Shown one piece after another: positions 26,684-34,808 of a stretch of DNA of 40,160 nucleotides; the stretch's first letter is position 1, and each line of letters starts with the position of its first letter. A program made the translations under genes and the position numbers. The notes under the pieces were generated by a model, which saw only the letters and a program-made list of their open reading frames with translations, was not told where the DNA came from and ran no database searches. Source of the DNA: UBA4572 sp049965515 (GTDB lineage Bacteria > Nitrospirota > Leptospirillia > Leptospirillales > Leptospirillaceae); contig JBMFWG010000016.1 of the NCBI GenBank assembly GCA_049965515.1, forward strand, positions 1 to 40,160, in the 5' to 3' direction.

Positions 26684-27754
26684 ATGGATTCCCCTTCCTC
26701 CTCCTCTCTTTCCCTTGTGACCGGGGCCACCGGATTCGTGGGCTCCTGGGTGGCGGATCTTCTTGTCGCCGAGGGGACTCCTGTTCGGTGTCTTCATCGG
26801 GCCTCCTCGAATACCTCGAACCTCCCTCCGCGAGGGCCGAGAGTCTCGTGGGTTGAGGGCGACCTTCTGGTGCCAGATTCCCTTGATCGGGCCATGGAGG
26901 GAGTTCATACCCTATACCATGTGGCGGCCGACTATCGCCTCTGGACTCCGAAAAAGGGAGAGATCCTCCACTCCAATGTGACGGGTACGCGCAATATCCT
27001 TGAGTCGGCCTTGCGGGCGGGGGTCTCCCGGGTTGTTTACTGTAGCAGCGTGGCGGCCTTGGGAACCCGGGACGATGGCCTTCCCATCGACGAGACCATG
27101 AAGGTCGACCGCTCCTCGCTGGTGGGGGAGTATAAACTCTCCAAGTACGAGGCCGAACAGGTGGCGCTCTCCTATGCAGACCGCCTCTCGCTTGTGGTCG
27201 TGAATCCCTCGGCTCCCATCGGGGGACGTGACATCAAGCCCACCCCGACCGGACGGATCGTTCTCGATTATTTGAAGGGTCGTATGAAGGCGGCCATCCA
27301 TACCGGACTCAATGTCGTTCCGGTCAAGGATGTGGCCCGGGGGCATCTGCTGGCAGCAAAAAAAGGAGTGGTGGGAGAGAAGTATATCCTGGGAGGCCAG
27401 AATATGACTCTCCTGGAGCTTTTTCGCCACTTGGAGGCAATAACCGGAATCCCTGCCCCACAGGTGACCATTCCTCGGGAGATGATCCTTCCCTTGGCCT
27501 GGTTTTCCGAAGGGGTTTCTCGGGTGACGGGCCGGGAGCCCCTTGTTCCTCTCGAAGGGGTGCGCATGGCCAAGAAATTGATGTATTATAATGGAAGCCG
27601 GGCGATTCTGGAGCTGGGTCTTGTCCCGACACCAGTAGAAGAGGCCTTTCGTGAGGCCGTGCAATATTACCTCTCCTCCGGCTACCTTGATCCACGCCTG
27701 GCGGACCGACTCTCCCGAGCCTTCTCGGAGAGGCTTGCCCAAGCGCAGGGATGA
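26684..27754 (+). CDS. hpnA: Hopanoid-associated sugar epimerase HpnA
   Basis: 356 residues of the extended short-chain dehydrogenase family. The NAD site TGATGFVG is at residues 13-20, and YKLSKYEAE holds the catalytic tyrosine and lysine. HYHVAADYRLW-type sequence (here YHVAADYRLW) is characteristic of HpnA, which is found in many hopanoid clusters though its exact reaction is not settled. The ATG at 26684 has no ribosome binding site and lies at the predicted transcription start. Position between hpnG and ispH supports the call. Confidence 0.9.
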   Translation: MDSPSSSSLSLVTGATGFVGSWVADLLVAEGTPVRCLHRASSNTSNLPPRGPRVSWVEGDLLVPDSLDRAMEGVHTLYHVAADYRLWTPKKGEILHSNVTGTRNILESALRAGVSRVVYCSSVAALGTRDDGLPIDETMKVDRSSLVGEYKLSKYEAEQVALSYADRLSLVVVNPSAPIGGRDIKPTPTGRIVLDYLKGRMKAAIHTGLNVVPVKDVARGHLLAAKKGVVGEKYILGGQNMTLLELFRHLEAITGIPAPQVTIPREMILPLAWFSEGVSRVTGREPLVPLEGVRMAKKLMYYNGSRAILELGLVPTPVEEAFREAVQYYLSSGYLDPRLADRLSRAFSERLAQAQG

Positions 27755-27787
27755 TCCCTCAAGGGCGATCCCGCTTGTCAGGGATCT

Positions 27788-27819
27788 TTGACCACCGATG
27801 ACGCGTCTTTTCATATAAT
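27788..27819 (+). promoter_or_regulatory. Probable promoter of ispH
   Basis: A perfect TATAAT (27814-27819) lies 20 bp after TTGACC (27788-27793), a longer than ideal spacer. Transcription from about 27826 would give a leader of about 11 nt containing most of the AAGGAG site. Weak inverted arms GATCCCT (27755-27761) and AGGGATC (27780-27786) just upstream could end the hpnA transcript. Confidence 0.45.
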
Positions 27820-27836
27820 TGATAAAGGAGCTCCCT

Positions 27837-28745
27837 ATGGAAATCTTTCTGACGGAATACGCCGGCGTGTGTGTTGGCGTGAAAAGGGCAATCAAGATGG
27901 CCCACAAGACGGCCGAAGAGGCCAATGGTCCCATCTTTGTCCTTCATGAGATCGTCCACAATACTCACGTGGTCAACGATCTGGCCAACAGGGGAGTCCA
28001 TTCGGTCGAAGATGTGTCTGAAGTCAGTGAGGGAACCCTGATCATCAGCGCCCATGGCGTAGCTCCCAGTGTGATTGCCGATGCGAAAAGCCGTCAGCTT
28101 GAGGTGGTCGATACGACCTGTCCTTTGGTGTCGAAGATCCACCGGATCGTCAAGGCGCTGGCAGACAAGAACTACACCATCCTCCTTCTGGGCGAGAAGA
28201 GCCACGATGAGGTTATGGGAGTCCAGGGCCACGCCAAGGATCATATCCATATCTTCCACCGCAAGGAGGAGATTTCCGGACTTCCGCTGACGGATGGACC
28301 GGTCGCCCTCGTTTCCCAGACTACCCAGTCGATCAAGTATTTTGACGAGATCCTTTCCCTTCTTGTTGAACGATACCCCCAGCTCGAAGTTCATAATACG
28401 ATCTGCGACGCCACGGAGAAGAGACAGACTTCGGCCCTTGCGATCGCCGGCAACATGGATGTCATGATCACCGTGGGGTCCATGAGTTCGGCCAATTCCC
28501 GGCGTCTCCAGGAGGTGGCTGGAGGTCTCTGTCCCGCCTCATACCTCGTGGACAAGGCTTCCGACGTTCAGGCGGAGTGGTTTACAGGACAAGAGCGTGT
28601 GGGCGTGACTGCGGGGGCCTCCACTCCCGACTATCTGATCGAAGGGGTGATCGACCGCCTCATGGAGATCTCCCGGGAACGTGGCATGGAGCCGAACGTT
28701 GTACGGAGTGAATCTTCCGAAGAGGAGTTCATCGAAGTTCACTAA
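27837..28745 (+). CDS. ispH: 4-hydroxy-3-methylbut-2-enyl diphosphate reductase
   Basis: 302 residues. This iron-sulfur enzyme makes IPP and DMAPP in the last step of the MEP pathway. The three cluster cysteines are C12, C95 and C190; H41, H73 and E125 match the conserved active-site residues, along with QTT, NTICDAT and TAGASTPD. ATG 27837 has AAGGAG 6 nt upstream; ATG 27819 is in frame but overlaps the promoter. Placement among hopanoid genes is sensible, since it supplies the isoprenoid units for squalene. A stem-loop follows the stop. Confidence 0.97.
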   Translation: MEIFLTEYAGVCVGVKRAIKMAHKTAEEANGPIFVLHEIVHNTHVVNDLANRGVHSVEDVSEVSEGTLIISAHGVAPSVIADAKSRQLEVVDTTCPLVSKIHRIVKALADKNYTILLLGEKSHDEVMGVQGHAKDHIHIFHRKEEISGLPLTDGPVALVSQTTQSIKYFDEILSLLVERYPQLEVHNTICDATEKRQTSALAIAGNMDVMITVGSMSSANSRRLQEVAGGLCPASYLVDKASDVQAEWFTGQERVGVTAGASTPDYLIEGVIDRLMEISRERGMEPNVVRSESSEEEFIEVH

Positions 28746-28746
28746 A

Positions 28747-28776
28747 TCGCTTCGGAGCACAGCGGAGCCGAAGCGA
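28747..28776 (+). terminator. Stem-loop downstream of ispH
   Basis: Perfect 9-bp arms TCGCTTCGG (28747-28755) and CCGAAGCGA (28768-28776) begin 1 nt after the ispH stop codon. The following bases are CCCCTT, not a proper T-tract, so it may act as a weak terminator or transcript-stabilising structure. Confidence 0.5.
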
Positions 28777-28840
28777 CCCCTTGATCTCTTGACGCCATTC
28801 ACTCTCCGGAGGGGGTCTCGCCGATTGCGGGCGGGGTTCC

Positions 28841-28860
28841 TGAGGATATATTGAGGATAT
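28841..28860 (+). promoter_or_regulatory. Duplicated ribosome-binding-site block before hpnJ
   Basis: TGAGGATAT occurs twice (28841-28849 and 28852-28860), the second copy placing GAGGA about 10 nt before the hpnJ ATG at 28867. The tandem copy could provide a standby ribosome site. Confidence 0.4.
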
Positions 28861-28866
28861 TTCGCT

Positions 28867-30318
28867 ATGACGACTCACTCGCCACTTCGCACGCTCTTTC
28901 TGAATCCCCCCTCCTTCGATGACTTTGATGGAGGAGCCGGGGCTCGGTACCAAGCGACCCGGGAGGTGCGCTCCTTCTGGTACCCGACCTGGCTGACCTA
29001 CCCGGCCGGGATGCTCGACAATTCTCGGGTGGTGGATGCCCCAGCCCAGAACATGGGCCGTGACGAGACACTGGACCTGGCCGACTCTTTTGATATGGTG
29101 GTCCTTTATACCAGTACCCCTTCGCTCAAGAACGACATCCTGACGGCGCAGGGGCTCAAGGCGCGTAATCCCCGGATGCTTGTGGGGTTTGTTGGCCCCC
29201 ATCCTTCGGTTCTTCCCGAGCTCACCATGAAGGCCGACCCGGTGATCGATTTTGTCGTCCGCGAAGAGTTTGATTATGCCATTCCGGAAATTGCCCGAGG
29301 GGCAAAGCTCGAAGATGTGGCGGGGATCCATTTTCGACGGGATGGGCAGATCATCGGCAATCCCGATCGTCCCGTGATTGAAAATCTTGATGTTCTTCCC
29401 TTTGCCTCGCAAGTCTATGCCCGTGACCTCAAGATTTCCGACTATGAGATTCCCTGGATGCGGTTTCCCTATATCTCGATCTACACGGGGCGGGGTTGCG
29501 GAAGCAAATGCACCTTCTGCCTCTGGCCCCAGACCTTCTCTGGCAATGTCTATCGAGTGCGCTCCGTGGAGAATGTTCTGCAGGAAGTGGCCTACATCAA
29601 GAAGACCTTTCCTCAAATCAAGGAACTCTTCTTCGATGACGATACCTTGACGGAGTATCGGGATCGGACTCGGGAACTTGCCAAGGGCCTCAAGCCTTTT
29701 GGCCTTTCCTGGGGATGCAACTCCAAGGCGAATGTAGATTACGACACGCTTAAGATCATGCGGGACTCCGGATGCCGGGTCATGGTCGTCGGTTATGAGT
29801 CTGGAAATCAGACGATCCTCAATAATGTCAAGAAGGGAATACGCGTGGAGCAGGCGGAAAAGTTCACCCGCGATGCCCATCAGCTTGGTATGACCATCCA
29901 TGGAACCTTCATGGTGGGGCTTCCCGGCGAGACCCCTGAGACTATCGACGAGACGATCTCCTTTGCCAGCCGACTCAACATCGAGACCTTGCAGGTCTCC
30001 TTGGCCTCTCCCTACCCTGGAACCCATTTTTATGAGTATGCCCGGGAAAATGGGTATCTCGTCGACTCTGAGATGGTCTCCGATGACGGTCTTCAGGCCG
30101 TGAACGTGACCTATCCCGGTATCACCTCCCGGGAGATTTTTATGGCCGTCCCCAAGTTCTACAAGAAGTACTATTTCCGCCCACGCTATATCCTGAAGGT
30201 CTTTCGTCGGGCCATCTTTGATCTTTCCGAGATCAAAAAGATTGCCCGGGAAGCCCGCGAATTCTTCCGCTTTATGGCCAAGCGGCGGGATGCAGAAAAG
30301 GCTCATCAGCTTCCGTGA
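28867..30318 (+). CDS. hpnJ: Hopanoid radical-SAM protein HpnJ (cyclitol ether formation)
   Basis: 483 residues. The N-terminal 170 or so form a cobalamin-binding-like domain; the radical-SAM core has C211, C215 and C218 in RGCGSKCTFCLW, with YESGNQTILNNVKKG and MVGLPGETPETIDE further on. In Burkholderia HpnJ is needed to convert BHT-glucosamine into the BHT cyclitol ether. It is followed by hpnI within 26 bp, which supports the same pathway. The ATG has GAGGA about 10 nt upstream. A long open frame on the opposite strand (28729-30411) is a coding shadow. Confidence 0.93.
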   Translation: MTTHSPLRTLFLNPPSFDDFDGGAGARYQATREVRSFWYPTWLTYPAGMLDNSRVVDAPAQNMGRDETLDLADSFDMVVLYTSTPSLKNDILTAQGLKARNPRMLVGFVGPHPSVLPELTMKADPVIDFVVREEFDYAIPEIARGAKLEDVAGIHFRRDGQIIGNPDRPVIENLDVLPFASQVYARDLKISDYEIPWMRFPYISIYTGRGCGSKCTFCLWPQTFSGNVYRVRSVENVLQEVAYIKKTFPQIKELFFDDDTLTEYRDRTRELAKGLKPFGLSWGCNSKANVDYDTLKIMRDSGCRVMVVGYESGNQTILNNVKKGIRVEQAEKFTRDAHQLGMTIHGTFMVGLPGETPETIDETISFASRLNIETLQVSLASPYPGTHFYEYARENGYLVDSEMVSDDGLQAVNVTYPGITSREIFMAVPKFYKKYYFRPRYILKVFRRAIFDLSEIKKIAREAREFFRFMAKRRDAEKAHQLP

Positions 30319-30343
30319 TGACCTGCCGAATTTCTCTTCCTCG

Positions 30344-31549
30344 ATGACGCCCGGAGAACTCCTTGATCTGGCCGGCGGGATCGGCCTCCTGGGGGCATTT
30401 CTGGGCGTCATTTTTGACGTAGTCGCCCTCTTTGGCGCCGACCGGCTACTTCGGAGCCGTCAGGATATCTGGATGCCTGATGGGGCCCTCCCTCCCGTTG
30501 TCATGATCAAGCCGGTTCGCGGCCTTGATCATGGAGCCCGGGATAATTATCTCTCCTTTATTCAACAGGACTATCCCTCTTTTCTTATTTTCTTTACCGT
30601 TGACTCGTCGGCCGACCCCGCCGTCCCTCTGATCCGGGATCTTGAAAGAGAATTCCCTGACAGGGTCAAACTAGTTGTTGTTTCGGAGCGGACCGGACAG
30701 AACCGCAAGATGAACAAAGTGGCGGCAGTGGCCCGGGAGATCCTTTCCTCCTCTTCCTATATTCTTGTCAATGACAGTGATATCCGGGTTCCCCCTTCCT
30801 ATCTCCGAGAGATCATGCGTCCCATGCTGGCCGACCCCAAGGTCGGTGCCGTCACTTGCATGCAACGAGGTATCCCCGAAGGCGGCTTTCCTTCCCGGCT
30901 AGCGGCCCTCATGCTTAACAGCGAGGCCATTCCCCAGGGACTTGTGGCCTATGCGCTTCTGCCTTTGACCTATCTCTACGGGCCCACGATGCTCTTTTCG
31001 GCCGAGGCCCTTCGTTCCATCGGGGGCTTTGATGCGATGAAGGACTACCTGGCCGACGACTACCATTTGGGTCGTCTCATCCATGAGAAGGGCTATCGGA
31101 TTGTTCTGTCCCACCTCATGGTGGAGGCCCGGATCCGGGATGAATCCCTTTCCGGGGTGATCGCCCACGAGGTTCGGTGGGCCCGGACCTATTCCTCTCT
31201 CCGCCCCATGGGCTACTCTCTCTCCATTTTTTCGAGACCCTTCCCTTTTTGCCTCCTGGCCGTTCTTTTGGGGGTAGCCGGTGGAAGCCCTGTCATGGCC
31301 TTTGGCGCCGTGGGACTCTATGTTCTCCACCTGGCCCTTTCGTCCTACTTTCTTCGGGAAATTGTGGGAACGCCCCTGTCCCATAAGGATTTCTCCCTAT
31401 GGATGGCCCGGGAGATCCTCTCCCTCTATGCCTATCTCATGAGCTTTGGACGATCCATCCTCTGGCGAGGCTATCGCTATCGGATCTTGCCAGGCGGGGC
31501 CCTTCGTCCTCTCGACCCCAAAAGTACAACGGAAGCCGCGACTCATTGA
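30344..31549 (+). CDS. hpnI: Hopanoid glycosyltransferase HpnI
   Basis: 401 residues of the ceramide-glucosyltransferase-like GT2/GT21 family. One N-terminal helix precedes the catalytic domain, and membrane spans lie at the C-terminus. Motifs are PVRGLDHGARDNY, the NDSD (D-x-D type) metal site, DDYHLG and HEVRWART in place of the QxxRW element. HpnI adds N-acetylglucosamine to bacteriohopanetetrol in Burkholderia. ATG 30344 is chosen by family length; no ribosome binding site is seen, and ATG 30290 inside hpnJ is an alternative. The TGATG junction at 31547-31551 couples it to the next gene. Confidence 0.92.
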   Translation: MTPGELLDLAGGIGLLGAFLGVIFDVVALFGADRLLRSRQDIWMPDGALPPVVMIKPVRGLDHGARDNYLSFIQQDYPSFLIFFTVDSSADPAVPLIRDLEREFPDRVKLVVVSERTGQNRKMNKVAAVAREILSSSSYILVNDSDIRVPPSYLREIMRPMLADPKVGAVTCMQRGIPEGGFPSRLAALMLNSEAIPQGLVAYALLPLTYLYGPTMLFSAEALRSIGGFDAMKDYLADDYHLGRLIHEKGYRIVLSHLMVEARIRDESLSGVIAHEVRWARTYSSLRPMGYSLSIFSRPFPFCLLAVLLGVAGGSPVMAFGAVGLYVLHLALSSYFLREIVGTPLSHKDFSLWMAREILSLYAYLMSFGRSILWRGYRYRILPGGALRPLDPKSTTEAATH

Positions 31550-31920
31550 TGTTTTCCTATGGCGCCCTTCTGGCTCTTTTTTTGTTGGCCCTCCTGCTGG
31601 AAGATGCCGGATTCATTCTTCTCTCCCGAGGGATGAAGGCGACCCGGACCGATCCCAGGGGAGGAAGCCGCCTTCGGGCGATTCTCCGGCATCCGGAGGT
31701 TCTCCTCGGAGTCTTCCTCCAGGCGCTCTACTACATTCTCCTTCTGGGAATCCTCCGGGATTTGCCGGTCAGCCAGGTGGTTCCGATGACAGGCCTGGGG
31801 TACGTCCTGACGGCGCTCATGGCCCGATTCATCCTTCAGGAAAGGATTCCCCTTCTTCGATGGGGAGGCATCACCCTCATTACCGCAGGGGTCGTGTTCA
31901 TCGCCCGCTCGGGGGGATAG
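31549..31920 (+). CDS. Small four-helix transporter, ArnE/SMR-like, candidate lipid flippase
   Basis: 123 residues with four predicted membrane helices. The last third (SQVVPMTGLGYVLTALMA, then a glutamate, RWGGITLITAGV) matches the pattern of ArnE/ArnF and EmrE-type proteins of the DMT superfamily. ArnE/F flip aminoarabinose-carrying undecaprenyl phosphate. The start codon shares a base with the hpnI stop, so the two are translated together. A role in flipping the glycosylated hopanoid made by HpnI is an attractive inference. Only one subunit is present here; these proteins usually work as dimers, so a homodimer or a distant partner is needed. Confidence 0.75.
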   Translation: MFSYGALLALFLLALLLEDAGFILLSRGMKATRTDPRGGSRLRAILRHPEVLLGVFLQALYYILLLGILRDLPVSQVVPMTGLGYVLTALMARFILQERIPLLRWGGITLITAGVVFIARSGG

Positions 31921-31927
31921 AGACGTC

Positions 31928-32713
31928 ATGGGGCTCCTGCTTTCCACGCTGCTCTTCCGTTGGTACGTCTTTTTTTTCTGGGGCGTCGGACTCGTCGCTC
32001 TCTCCCGTGCCACAGGCGCTTTGGGAGGACTCTTGCGTTTTTCCGTGGCCTGGGGTGTGGCCTATCTCTTTGAGTGGTCCTCGGCCCGTCCCGGCGGATG
32101 GTTTCCCTTTGGCCACTACCAATACCTTCCCACGACAAAAGGTCGGGAAATCTGGCTCGGGATTCTTCCCCTCATGGACTCCCTCTCCTTTGCCTTCCTG
32201 GCGGTCGGTGCCCTGGGGATGGCGGGTCTTGCCGTCCAGCGTTCTCTGGGGGAGATCCTGGCGGGGCCCGGGTGGCTCTGGCGTCGTCTCTTCCCGGTGG
32301 CGGTCCTTCTCTTTACCGCCATCGATATGGTGATCGATCCGGTCGCCCTCCGAGGATCACGCTGGTTCCTTGGCCAGATCTATGATTACCCTGACGGGGG
32401 GGCCTATTTTGGCGTGACGCTATCAAACTTTGTGGGGTGGGCCGTTACCGGAGCAACGATCCTCGTTCTCTGGCGCCTTCTCCCTTTTCGGGGAGAAAAT
32501 CGGGAGGACGGGGGGGCTCTAAACCGACTCCTGCCTCCATTCCTCTATCTCTCCGTTTATCTCTTCAACCTCGCGGTGGCTCTCTGGCTCCGGGAGTGGG
32601 GGATTGTTTCCGCCGATATCCTGCTGGCTCTTCTGGCCGGAGCCCTCCTTTTTCGCCTTCGCCGGGGATGCCCCTCTCGCCGGGAGTCTCTCCGGAACGC
32701 ATCAATCGACTGA
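31928..32713 (+). CDS. CruF-like carotenoid biosynthesis membrane protein (DUF422)
   Basis: 261 residues with about seven membrane helices. Two conserved patches fit the PF04240 carotenoid hydratase family: FPFGHYQY in the N-terminal third, and AIDMVIDPVALRGSRWFLG followed by YFGVTLSNFVGW. Characterised members (CruF, bisanhydrobacterioruberin hydratase) add water to the psi end of acyclic or monocyclic carotenoids. The ATG follows the small transporter stop by 7 nt. It may make a hydroxylated carotenoid for the same membrane, or act on another polyisoprenoid; no other carotenoid gene is in the window. Confidence 0.78.
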   Translation: MGLLLSTLLFRWYVFFFWGVGLVALSRATGALGGLLRFSVAWGVAYLFEWSSARPGGWFPFGHYQYLPTTKGREIWLGILPLMDSLSFAFLAVGALGMAGLAVQRSLGEILAGPGWLWRRLFPVAVLLFTAIDMVIDPVALRGSRWFLGQIYDYPDGGAYFGVTLSNFVGWAVTGATILVLWRLLPFRGENREDGGALNRLLPPFLYLSVYLFNLAVALWLREWGIVSADILLALLAGALLFRLRRGCPSRRESLRNASID

Positions 32714-32797
32714 GTCGGAATGACGAATTGACCGGGTACGGAATGCCCGGGGAAGGGGAGAGGATGTTGTGGGACTGCCTCTCCGAACTCGGCTTCA

Positions 32798-32826
32798 TTG
32801 AACTTCCCTGTCTCTCGCCGTATAAT
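32798..32826 (+). promoter_or_regulatory. Promoter of the chelatase gene, predicted leaderless transcript
   Basis: TTGAAC (32798-32803) and a perfect TATAAT (32821-32826) are 17 bp apart, and the ATG at 32833 begins 7 nt after the -10 box. This is the same layout as at hpnA. GGAG lies only 1 nt before the ATG, too close to act as a normal ribosome site. Confidence 0.6.
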
Positions 32827-32832
32827 CGGAGC

Positions 32833-33657
32833 ATGAAGAGTCCCCTGTCCCCCGAGCCCTCCTCTGTTGCCGTTGTCGTTATTGGCCACGGGAGTCCCTT
32901 GGAGGAGGGCAACCGACACTTTCGAGAGACCTTTCGGAAGCTTGTTCCCTATCTTCCTTCGGAATTTGTCGTTCGGGAAGCCTTCCTCGAGCATGCCGAC
33001 CCCCCTGTCTCCCGTGTGATTGACGAACTTCCCGAGGGGGTCTCGACCCTTCTCCTCTTTCCCTTTTTGCTCTTTGATGCGGGACACTCGAAGGAAGATG
33101 TCTGGGGGTTTGTGAAGGAGGCCTCCCGGAAGCGTCCAGATCTTTTGATCGTCCGGGAGTGGGCGATCGGAACGGATTCGACTCCCATCGACGTTCTCCT
33201 TTCGATCCTTCCCCCTGCCGACCCAGCGATTCGGGACCTTGTTGTCATTGTGGGACGAGGAAGTCTCGACCCGGCGGCAAATGCCTCCCTGTACTATCAG
33301 GGACGGCGGCTTTGGGAGAGGCGCCGTGGGCCGGAGTTCCGCTATACCTTTATTGGCGTGACTGAACCCCGGCTGGGCCCCTTCCTCGAAGAGCTTGATC
33401 CATCAGGATACGACCGTCTCATCGTCGTGTCCTACTTTCTCTTTGAGGGGGTTCTGATGGAGCGGATCCGGACGGCGACGTCCGCATTTCTGAATCGCCA
33501 TCCTCTCCCTGCCGGAGGCGTTGTGACGCCTCCCTTTGGTGACCACCCGCTTCTTCTCTCGGCCATTGCCAGACGGCTTGAGCGGCTTGCCCGCAATCGC
33601 CAGACGGTCTATCCCCGGTGGCTCTCCCTGGATCCGCCGACTCTGTCCACTCTCTAA
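32833..33657 (+). CDS. CbiX/SirB-like sirohydrochlorin chelatase
   Basis: 274 residues with two homologous halves of the class II chelatase fold. The first half has VVIGHGSPLEEGNRHF and FPFLLFDAGHSKEDV with both expected histidines; in the second half the matching position reads VGRGSLDPAANASLY, with arginine in place of histidine, so only one half looks catalytic. It should insert cobalt, nickel or iron into a tetrapyrrole such as sirohydrochlorin. ATG 32833 gives the usual short N-terminus before the GHGS motif; an in-frame ATG 32764 with a purine-rich upstream is possible. It precedes hemE by 14 bp, tying it to tetrapyrrole synthesis. Confidence 0.85.
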   Translation: MKSPLSPEPSSVAVVVIGHGSPLEEGNRHFRETFRKLVPYLPSEFVVREAFLEHADPPVSRVIDELPEGVSTLLLFPFLLFDAGHSKEDVWGFVKEASRKRPDLLIVREWAIGTDSTPIDVLLSILPPADPAIRDLVVIVGRGSLDPAANASLYYQGRRLWERRRGPEFRYTFIGVTEPRLGPFLEELDPSGYDRLIVVSYFLFEGVLMERIRTATSAFLNRHPLPAGGVVTPPFGDHPLLLSAIARRLERLARNRQTVYPRWLSLDPPTLSTL

Positions 33658-33671
33658 CGGAAGGCCTCTGC

Positions 33672-34715
33672 ATGGTCGCTCGCCCTGCCGTCAAAAATGA
33701 TCTCTTTCTCCGGGCCTGTCGCCGCGAGCGGCTGGACCGTCCTCCGATCTGGATTATGCGCCAGGCCGGACGGTATATGCCCGAATATCAGGAAATCCGG
33801 AAAAAGACCTCATTTTTGGGGCTCTGCAAGACCCCGGAGCTTGCCGCCCAGGCAACGCTCCTTCCCATCGACCTTTTGGGACTTGATGCAGCAATTCTCT
33901 TCTCCGACATTCTGATTCCGCTTGAGGCGATGGGACTTTCCCTGGAGTTCACCGAGCACAAGGGACCGAAGTTCCTAAATCCAGTGCGGACCGACGCCGA
34001 TATCGAGCGGCTGGTGGTTCCTGAGGCGAGGAAGGATACGGGTTTTGTTGGAGATGCGGTCCGACTGATCAATACACGTCTTGAGGGTCGGGTGCCCCTT
34101 CTGGGATTTTCCGGAGCCCCCTTCACCCTGGCCACCTACATGGTTGAAGGAGAGACCTCCAAGGAATTTACGAAGGTCAAACGTCTCATCTTCTCAAACC
34201 CCCGGGGATACCGGGCCCTGATGGAGAAGGTGACCCGCACGGTCATCGACTATCTGGAGATGCAGGTCGAGGCGGGAATTCACGCTTATCAGCTCTTCGA
34301 TACCTGGGCCGGATCCCTCTGTGCCGAACACTATCGAGAATTCGCCCTTCCTTACACCCGGGAGGTGGTCCGGGCCCTGGCCCGACACGGGATTCCTTCC
34401 ATCTTGTATGTCAATGGCACCGCTGCCCTGATCGATCTCATGGACCAGGCCGGGACCGATGTTCTTTCCATTGACTGGCGACTTCCCCTGGAGAAGGCGA
34501 TCCCCCGGATCTCCCCGGAAAAGGCCGTTCAGGGAAATCTCGACCCGGTTGTCCTTCTCTCCACAGAAGAGGCTCTTGCCGGAGAGGTCCGTCGGGTGTT
34601 GGCGGGGGTGGGTGACCGGCCGGGGTACATCTTTAACCTGGGCCACGGAATTCTTCCGGAGACGCCGATGGAGATGGCCCGCTCTCTGGTCCGGATGGTT
34701 CAGGCCGGGCGCTAA
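33672..34715 (+). CDS. hemE: Uroporphyrinogen decarboxylase
   Basis: 347 residues, typical length. It converts uroporphyrinogen III to coproporphyrinogen III in haem synthesis. Signatures are PPIWIMRQAGRYMPEY near residue 20, FSGAPFTLATYMVEG, and the C-terminal NLGHGILPETP. ATG 33672 has GGAAGG 7 nt upstream. It sits between the chelatase and hemN, forming a haem operon. Confidence 0.97.
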   Translation: MVARPAVKNDLFLRACRRERLDRPPIWIMRQAGRYMPEYQEIRKKTSFLGLCKTPELAAQATLLPIDLLGLDAAILFSDILIPLEAMGLSLEFTEHKGPKFLNPVRTDADIERLVVPEARKDTGFVGDAVRLINTRLEGRVPLLGFSGAPFTLATYMVEGETSKEFTKVKRLIFSNPRGYRALMEKVTRTVIDYLEMQVEAGIHAYQLFDTWAGSLCAEHYREFALPYTREVVRALARHGIPSILYVNGTAALIDLMDQAGTDVLSIDWRLPLEKAIPRISPEKAVQGNLDPVVLLSTEEALAGEVRRVLAGVGDRPGYIFNLGHGILPETPMEMARSLVRMVQAGR

Positions 34716-34808
34716 CATCGTTGACTTTCGACTTTGGCTTTGGCCACAGCGGACACTATTCACCGCACGAGGGCCGTCCTTCGGGATGGTCCCGACAAGG
34801 GTTCTGCC

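Noticed and set aside
26912..27934. 340-codon open frame on the minus strand
   Set aside because: It covers hpnA and the ispH start in antisense and has no domain.
28729..30411. 560-codon open frame on the minus strand
   Set aside because: It lies opposite hpnJ, a certain gene with radical-SAM motifs, and its translation has no domain or plausible composition. It is a codon-bias shadow.
32437..32832. 132-codon upstream extension of the chelatase frame
   Set aside because: It overlaps the CruF-like gene in another frame and reads as low-complexity Ser/Pro/Arg; the promoter and family length place the start at 32833.
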